A stretch of 64,000 nucleotides of DNA from Eutypa lata (lineage: Eukaryota; Ascomycota; Sordariomycetes; Xylariales; Diatrypaceae): contig JAKULF010000001.1 of the NCBI GenBank assembly GCA_022661535.1, forward strand, positions 248,001-312,000. The letters are read 5' to 3'. Below the pieces are notes generated by a model. That model searched no databases and had not been told where the DNA came from. It saw nothing but the letters and a program-made list of their open reading frames with translations. The translations under genes were made by a program, and so were the position numbers. Below are positions 57,991 to 64,000 of the stretch, piece by piece (position 1 is the stretch's first letter; each line of letters opens with the position of its first letter).

Positions 57991-60900
57991 ATGTTCGGGG
58001 TTGCACCATTCACTGCCCTCACTCATGCCGACCATGGGGTATATGCTCAGAAGTCCGCAAGATTGCAAATGCAAATGCAGAATGCGAGCAAGACATCGCT
58101 ACCTTTTCGAGATGACCAGAGACTGATCGGTCTACGGTATGATGAAACCGTAGAGGCCGATCCTCCCGTTCCGATCATACCGGCACGGTCCCCTCTCCGC
58201 CCATCCCCGCGGTCTATGCAACGAGCGCACCGGGCTTCCAAGTCGCTTGATTGCTCGCCTCAGTCACTCTCTATACCTCAACGGCCGTCTTCTTGCATAT
58301 TGGTTCCAACCGGCGCCGGATTGCCGCCTCCTCGACCCCCACGTCCCGAGGAGCAGCATCCGGCCCTAAGGACGATTACAAGTCCCAGGCAGGCAACATC
58401 CGAGGATGACTGGAAGTGGGACTACAATCCATCCAATCTGACTGTAGTGCCACCGTCGCAGTCAGTGTGGGAGGATAGCGATGAAGAAGATGCTCTAGCA
58501 CACGAAAAGATGGATAGTATATCCTCGAGGATAAGGATAACCAGTTTGCGATTGGCACCGAGGCCCAAAGCACCATCCCTTGACTCGATCGATGAGGGTG
58601 GTAGGAAGAGTGAATCCAGTACTAGTCAGATCAGTGTTCCTCTATCGTCACCGTCGCTATCAGACAGCAATACCCTATCACCAACGACAACTTCGCCTAC
58701 GACACCAGTAACCGAACATTTCTCAGATAAACTTGCGAGATCGCTCAGTTTTCGATCGCACAAGTCATCAAGGTCTCAAAGTAAGCAACTCAGGAAGAAA
58801 TCACCAAAGAACTTAAATGCACCCATAGAGGACCATATGGACTACTGGAGAACCGGTTAGTCACTTCTATTTTAAGTCTTCGTCTTGTTCTTCTTCTTCT
58901 TCCTTTTTCTTGTTTCTTTTCTTCGTGAACGTCAGCATCCCACATTCCATAGAGGAATACCTGCATACATAGGTGAAGCAACGCTCGGATTGGAATAAGA
59001 TTACAAGGGTTCAACTTTGGAGATAAGGAAGAATTGAACTGGTACTAACCAGAAATAGAATCAGTTGTTGGACTCGGTGCCCCACACAACGTCCATGCGT
59101 CTAGTAAATACAATGGATCTGGACCCACCAATTCCTCCCATGGACCACATGGACCACATGGACATGCAGTAGTTCCAGTAGTAACCCCTGAAGTTCCTTC
59201 CTTGCCTTCTTCCTTGATTGAGAAAATGTCGCCAAGACTCGCTACTTCGATTCCCGGAGCCAGTTTGGATATTAATCGCGTCAGCTTCTCCCAGCGCGGT
59301 TCTCTCCTTTATCCCCTCTACAAACGTAACGGCATCATCATGACCGACCGAGACAGCGGCTTCGGTATCGACAACGATCACCTTGAAAAGGTCAAAACTG
59401 GTCGTTCTTTTCCTCTGGTTACGCCCTCGACATCTAAAAGTACCCAATCGGACAACAATCCCGCTCTCCGATTGGAGCCAGAATCAGCCCCAGTCCAGCC
59501 TCAGCACCACCATGGCGTCAGGGGTTCAGACGACGATCAAGCCTACACCGACCTTCAACGTCCTCCTAGTATTAGAGTTATATCAGTAGAAGCCGAGAAG
59601 GAATCTCAAAAGGTGAGATCACTCTATGAAACAGCAGAAGATCTCAGTGGGGAAGATGGTGATAGACGCGCATCACTTATTGATGTCCGCCTTGAACCAC
59701 CTGAGGAAGTTCCGTCAGACGAGGATGAGAATGACGCGTATGGTTTCCTTGAACACATCCACACCATTATTTTTACCTTATCTGTTACTAACATGAACCT
59801 TTTCTCTCTAATAGGCAAGACGACCCCCAACCTGGTCCGGCTACTACTCAAGACCGAGCTACTACTGCGTCGCCACACGTTAATTTTTCGCGAGAGCCTC
59901 TAGTACTTGCAGGAGGGTTCGAAGACTGGGAAGGGGTGAATGGTGAAGATGTCGATCGTTACGGTTTCATAATACCTCAGCGGCCGAGCTCCCGGCCTGC
60001 TACCTCAAGTGAAACTAAATCAGTACATTTCTCTCCATACAAGAAACGCAATGTGCTGGTACGAAAAGACCTTGCGACACGTTCCCTAACAGTAAGATCT
60101 GGACCTACTAGAAGAGGGTCCCTTCACTCGTTAAATTCACATGTGTCTAAATTATCCACGGCGTCACGTCGCTCCACGCGGTCCACCGTCCGTCAGGCCA
60201 CCAACCTGTTGCCGCATAACAAAGACCGCAGATTCGTGGATGAAGCCGGCACTACACTAGTCGCGCAACATGGCTTGAACAGCGCTGCCGAGGAAGAGGA
60301 GGCAGAGAAGTTGGCCGATGAATTGAAGTTCAAAGAGGTGGAGCGCTCAGAGAAATGGCGTAAGATGGCAAAGGTGGTTAAACAGGGCGCGGACGGTCAG
60401 GGAATGATCTTTGAATTCGACTTGAAGCATCCCAAGTTAGTCAGCCGGACATGGAAGGGCATACCTGACTGCTGGCGCGCTGCGGCTTGGTACTCCTTCT
60501 TAGCCGCTAGCGCGAAGACCAGCGATACGCCCTTCGTAACAGACGAAGAGCTCAAGGCGGATTTTCGTGAGCTTGTCGACCAACCCTCGCCTGACGATAC
60601 CCAAATCGATATGGATGTTCCGAGGACAATCAACCAGCACATCATGTTCCGGAGGAGGTATAAAGGAGGCCAGCGTTTACTCTTCCGGGTATTGCATGCT
60701 TTATCCCTTTATTTCCCTAAGACAGGCTACGTCCAAGGAATGGCTCCGCTGGCGGCAACCTTCCTCAGCTACTACGAAGAAGAGTCTTGCTTCGTAATGC
60801 TGGTACGGGTATGGCAGTATCGCGGTCTCAATCAAATGTATGGTACTCGCGATTCTGAACTCGGAGAGTTAATGAACATACTGGAGGATTTCGAGAAGTA

Positions 60901-61375
60901 CTGGTTGGGTCCAAGGGATGTTGTTAAGCAGCTTGTAAGTTATTTCGTACCAATGCCATCTATTCATCCACTAGAGACTCATGTTGTTTAGGAAGAACTT
61001 TGCATCCACCCAACCGCATACGCTACCCGCTGGTATATGACTCTTTTCAATCTTTCCATCCCGTTTGTTGCCCAGCTCCGCGTATGGGACGTTTTTATGT
61101 TGCTGGGCTCTTCACCTTCGGAGCCCCCGAGCCCTGCCCTTCCACCTACCAAAGTCGTCTCCGACTTTGCCCCTCCTTCCAAAGGGATGGAGGTACTGCA
61201 TGCTACATGTGCTGCTATCATTGATTGCCAGCGGGAGACCATCCTTGATTCTGATTTCGAGAATGCCATGAAGAGCCTCACCTCATGGGTCCCTATCAAG
61301 GACGTGCAACGTTTCATGACGATTGTGAACATAGAGTGGAAGCAGTATATGAACAAACAGAGAAAGGCCGGATAA
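57991..61375 (+). CDS. TBC-domain Rab GTPase-activating protein
   Basis: Four exons: 57991-58855, 59059-59737, 59815-60934 and 60992-61375, giving 1015 residues. All introns are GT-AG (57-203 nt) and the phases match. The first 700 residues are Ser/Pro-rich and probably disordered, with scattered acidic stretches, a His/Pro/Gly-rich patch at the start of exon 2 and a basic region. A full TBC domain covers about 727-985: GIPDCWRAAAWY opens it, IDMDVPRT supplies the catalytic arginine finger (Arg785), GYVQGM supplies the glutamine finger (Gln822), and the fold ends around DFENAMKSL. It should accelerate GTP hydrolysis on a Rab protein in vesicle traffic; which Rab is not readable. The start is the first ATG after an in-frame stop near 57915, though an unrecognised upstream exon is possible. 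Confidence 0.88.
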
Positions 61376-64000
61376 CCAAGATCGGTTCCAACACAGCTTA
61401 TGAGGGCATCTGCTTTAGCTTTCTTCTCTTTTGCTAAATTTTGAATCACTCTTATCAGTGGGAATAACATCCCAAAATCCAGGATGGGATCAAAACTATC
61501 CTTTGAAGGCGACACCAACTATACCCATCTTTACCCCTATTCGCCGTCATCATCATGGTTATGAATCACGATAGGGGTTGTCTTGGCCCTCGTTTTTTTT
61601 CTTTTGTCTATGATAACGGGGATGGAACAGTACGTTCACTCACATTGCGGGGGCGTAGGACTGTATTTTTTTATTTTTTTTATGGAAGGACATTGCGCTT
61701 ATACCCCTTATACACGTAATATTTGGTTGGCATTGAAGAGTTGTGGGAGCGGTTGGTTTGTTCGAGATGACTAAGGTCACGAATAATACCGGCGCTGGGA
61801 GGGAGCGGGCACTGGGCATATTTATCTACCTAATAATTCAGCCTGGAGGGATCCTATGGGCTCGGACAACGATGTATGTTCTATATTACCTACCATGCAA
61901 TATAGTGCTATAAAAATCAAAAGAATATTATTATAAAATGAATGCGTTTGACAATGTGATGGCTTCTGTATTTCGCTTCGTAAATATATAGAGGCCGTGC
62001 GTGTCTATGGTGCTCAGTCTTGAATAGGGGTCATGCAAGCAAGTACCTATATGCATAACGTAACATCCCCAGCCATCTACAAATTACTTAGTAGTTATGA
62101 TAATTATGACAGTTATGAATACATCATTAGCATGGACTGAACCAATCTATGAATGAACATATACTGAAGTTGGAATGGAAGGAACAGAGGTCATGTTATT
62201 GTACATCATTAAAAAATACCACGTTAAGCATTGGGCTGCACTGTAATAACACGAGGCTGGAGGTGAATTGGAAAAATTAACCTTAGATATAGGCACGTAA
62301 TTATAGATTTAAAGCTAATCCTCTGTGAAACATGGGAATGAGGTAGGTAGGTAAGACAAAAATAAACAAGTGCTTAGATCAGGCTACTCAACTATATCCG
62401 TTGTGCACGGCTGGGGGTGGTAATCTTAATCTTTTTTCCCCCGTACATATTGTTGTCTAGGTTACAGGTAGGTAAAAGTACCTACCTGCCTACCTGCCTA
62501 TCTGCTCAGAGGGAGGCAGGCAGGCAAGCATATAAATAAAATTAAGTGGTTGCCCTTTTGACGTTCCCTTTCCATTGTTACCGGACTGTGTCTGGGCCAA
62601 GTGGTGCAGTGGTTAGGCCATTAGTCGCCAGAAAAACGTCGTGGTTTTTCGGTCGCCAACGCGGGCTCTGGCGCCCCAGCGATTTTTTTGGCAAAACTTT
62701 TGATTCATCCTTTTTTGTTCTTCCCTTCTCCCATTTGAACCCTCACTTTGCGTATGTATCGTATGTACACTGGTTTAGCCTCAGGCTCTTGCATATATAC
62801 ATACATACGTACACCTTGAACTATATATGCTTACTTACTACTTATTCTCCCCTTTCCCTTCTTTATCTACTTAGGTAGGTAGCCACTCTGTTTCCTTTGG
62901 CTCCCTTGGTTGTTCGAAATTATCAACACCTCGAAATACTCAATTGCTTTTTTACTTTCCTATCAAAACACACTGGAATCTACTTCACTGTATTATTCTA
63001 TTCTGGTCACATCTTGTAGTGTTAATATCGAAACCTATTAGGAATGATTCCATCAGAACAATTATCTCGCCCACTGAAATCTTCATGTGTATTTTGTGGC
63101 ATCGTAAGGTATTTCACGGATGCACCATCATTCAACAGGTTTCCTTGTTTCCATACCTTCCTTTTGTCTTCCTATTTGATCCAGTCTTAATACCAGCATA
63201 TGATATGAATGTATTAGCAATGGTATGGCACGTGAATATGTTTTACAGGGCACATGATTACCTATGACGAGGACCATCAACTCTATGATAGTGGGGGCCT
63301 AGGTAAGAAGGGACATGATCCGGCTCAAACTTCCAATCCGAATTCTTATTTACACCCAGGGGTCTACTACTACTTCTGCACATATTCTCTACATGTGATG
63401 AAAACGAGGAGAAGACACTACGTCGTTATAAACTTCAAGTGACCAACTAGACTAGGCGTCTACGAGTGAGCGGGTTCACGAGGAATTAAGCAGTGGTAAA
63501 TTTTTGTCATTGACAGCTATAGTGGACCCCCAGTTCGAAATGTCAACCATACTTTTAACTACGGGTTTTCTTTATGTTGCCTCGATCTAGCATATTGATG
63601 TAGCCAAACCATCGACCTAGACAAGCCCTGCTTAGGTGTGATGTGCTACATACATTCGCTACATGGGTACATAATAAACTGCAGCATTAATAGGGGTTTG
63701 CTATGAAACAGTTGTGTTAGCCTAGTTAGCCTCGCATCAATATTGAAATGCCTTTATGTCTTGTTGACTGGATTATAGTAATGTTAGAACCGGTAACTAT
63801 GTAGTTGTGTGTTTATACAACTATTTCTATCTGGGTTTCTTTTCGGTTTGTACTTGGTCCTTCCTCACGGGGCTCCCTAGGCCCCTTTTCACTTTATAGA
63901 TATTAAGCATTTTATTGGTGTTATTTTCAGTGAGGGCTGTTAAACGGTAACCGATTTTTTATTTGTTATAACCTTACACCTTAAGAAGGACTATCTATCT
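61376..64000. other. gene-poor intergenic region at window end
   Basis: No gene is supported. The first 250 bp contain the 3' end of the TBC gene. A strong 10-bp hairpin of the TAGGTA motif lies at 62465-62488, and a tRNA-like A box lies at 62602-62612 followed by T runs. The rest is AT-rich. Confidence 0.55.
62465..62488. repeat. perfect TAGGTA-type hairpin
   Basis: Arms CAGGTAGGTA (62465-62474) and TACCTACCTG (62479-62488) are perfect 10-bp inverted copies around the loop AAAG. An outer, imperfect pair of GCCT/AGGC runs extends the symmetry to about 62531. Confidence 0.8.

Overview
The window is nuclear DNA from a filamentous ascomycete (Pezizomycotina, most likely a sordariomycete). The evidence is short GT-AG introns (mostly 56-114 nt) inside conserved eukaryotic genes, fungus-restricted families (Zn2Cys6 regulator, ECL1-type life-span factor, giant PAS hybrid histidine kinase), single widely spaced genes on both strands, no operons, and intergenic DNA full of TAGG/CCTA tetranucleotide runs and short microsatellites. 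No rRNA, convincing intact tRNA, CRISPR array or intact transposon was found.

Layout. 1-8946 is a gene-poor stretch ending in the long leader of an ECL1-like gene (8947-9414, +). 9415-17937 is again gene-poor, with one possible decayed coding trace near 13 kb. A GC-rich class II aldolase gene (19330-17938, -) stands alone, followed by 3 kb of AT-rich DNA. From 22.3 to 37.5 kb genes are closer: CCT3 chaperonin subunit (+), PRKRIP1-like splicing-associated protein (-), a DET1-like histidine phosphatase (+) and a 2086-residue hybrid histidine kinase (-). After a 3.5 kb gap with a palindrome cluster come a D-glutamate cyclase-like enzyme (+) and a Zn2Cys6 regulator (-) that meet tail to tail with 54 bp between stops, a weak small ORF, and a cytochrome b561-type membrane protein (-). 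Then come allantoicase (+) and an ankyrin-DIL protein (+), a 4.7 kb gap, and a 1015-residue TBC-domain Rab GAP (+). 61.4-64 kb holds no recognisable gene.

Most genes are unrelated housekeeping or signalling functions: protein folding (CCT3), RNA processing (PRKRIP1-like), phosphorelay sensing (kinase), membrane traffic (TBC GAP, ankyrin-DIL), purine-nitrogen use (allantoicase). The only neighbouring pair that suggests a joint job is the D-glutamate cyclase-like gene and the Zn2Cys6 gene, supported weakly by a CGG-N10-CCG site in the cyclase promoter. I did not find a convincing new multi-gene system. The best leads are the kinase's last intron, which lies just before the receiver Asp; the non-canonical splice junction in the regulator; the cyclase-regulator pair; and the palindrome/tRNA-like relics. 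All exon joins were worked out by hand from reading frame, splice signals and family resemblance.
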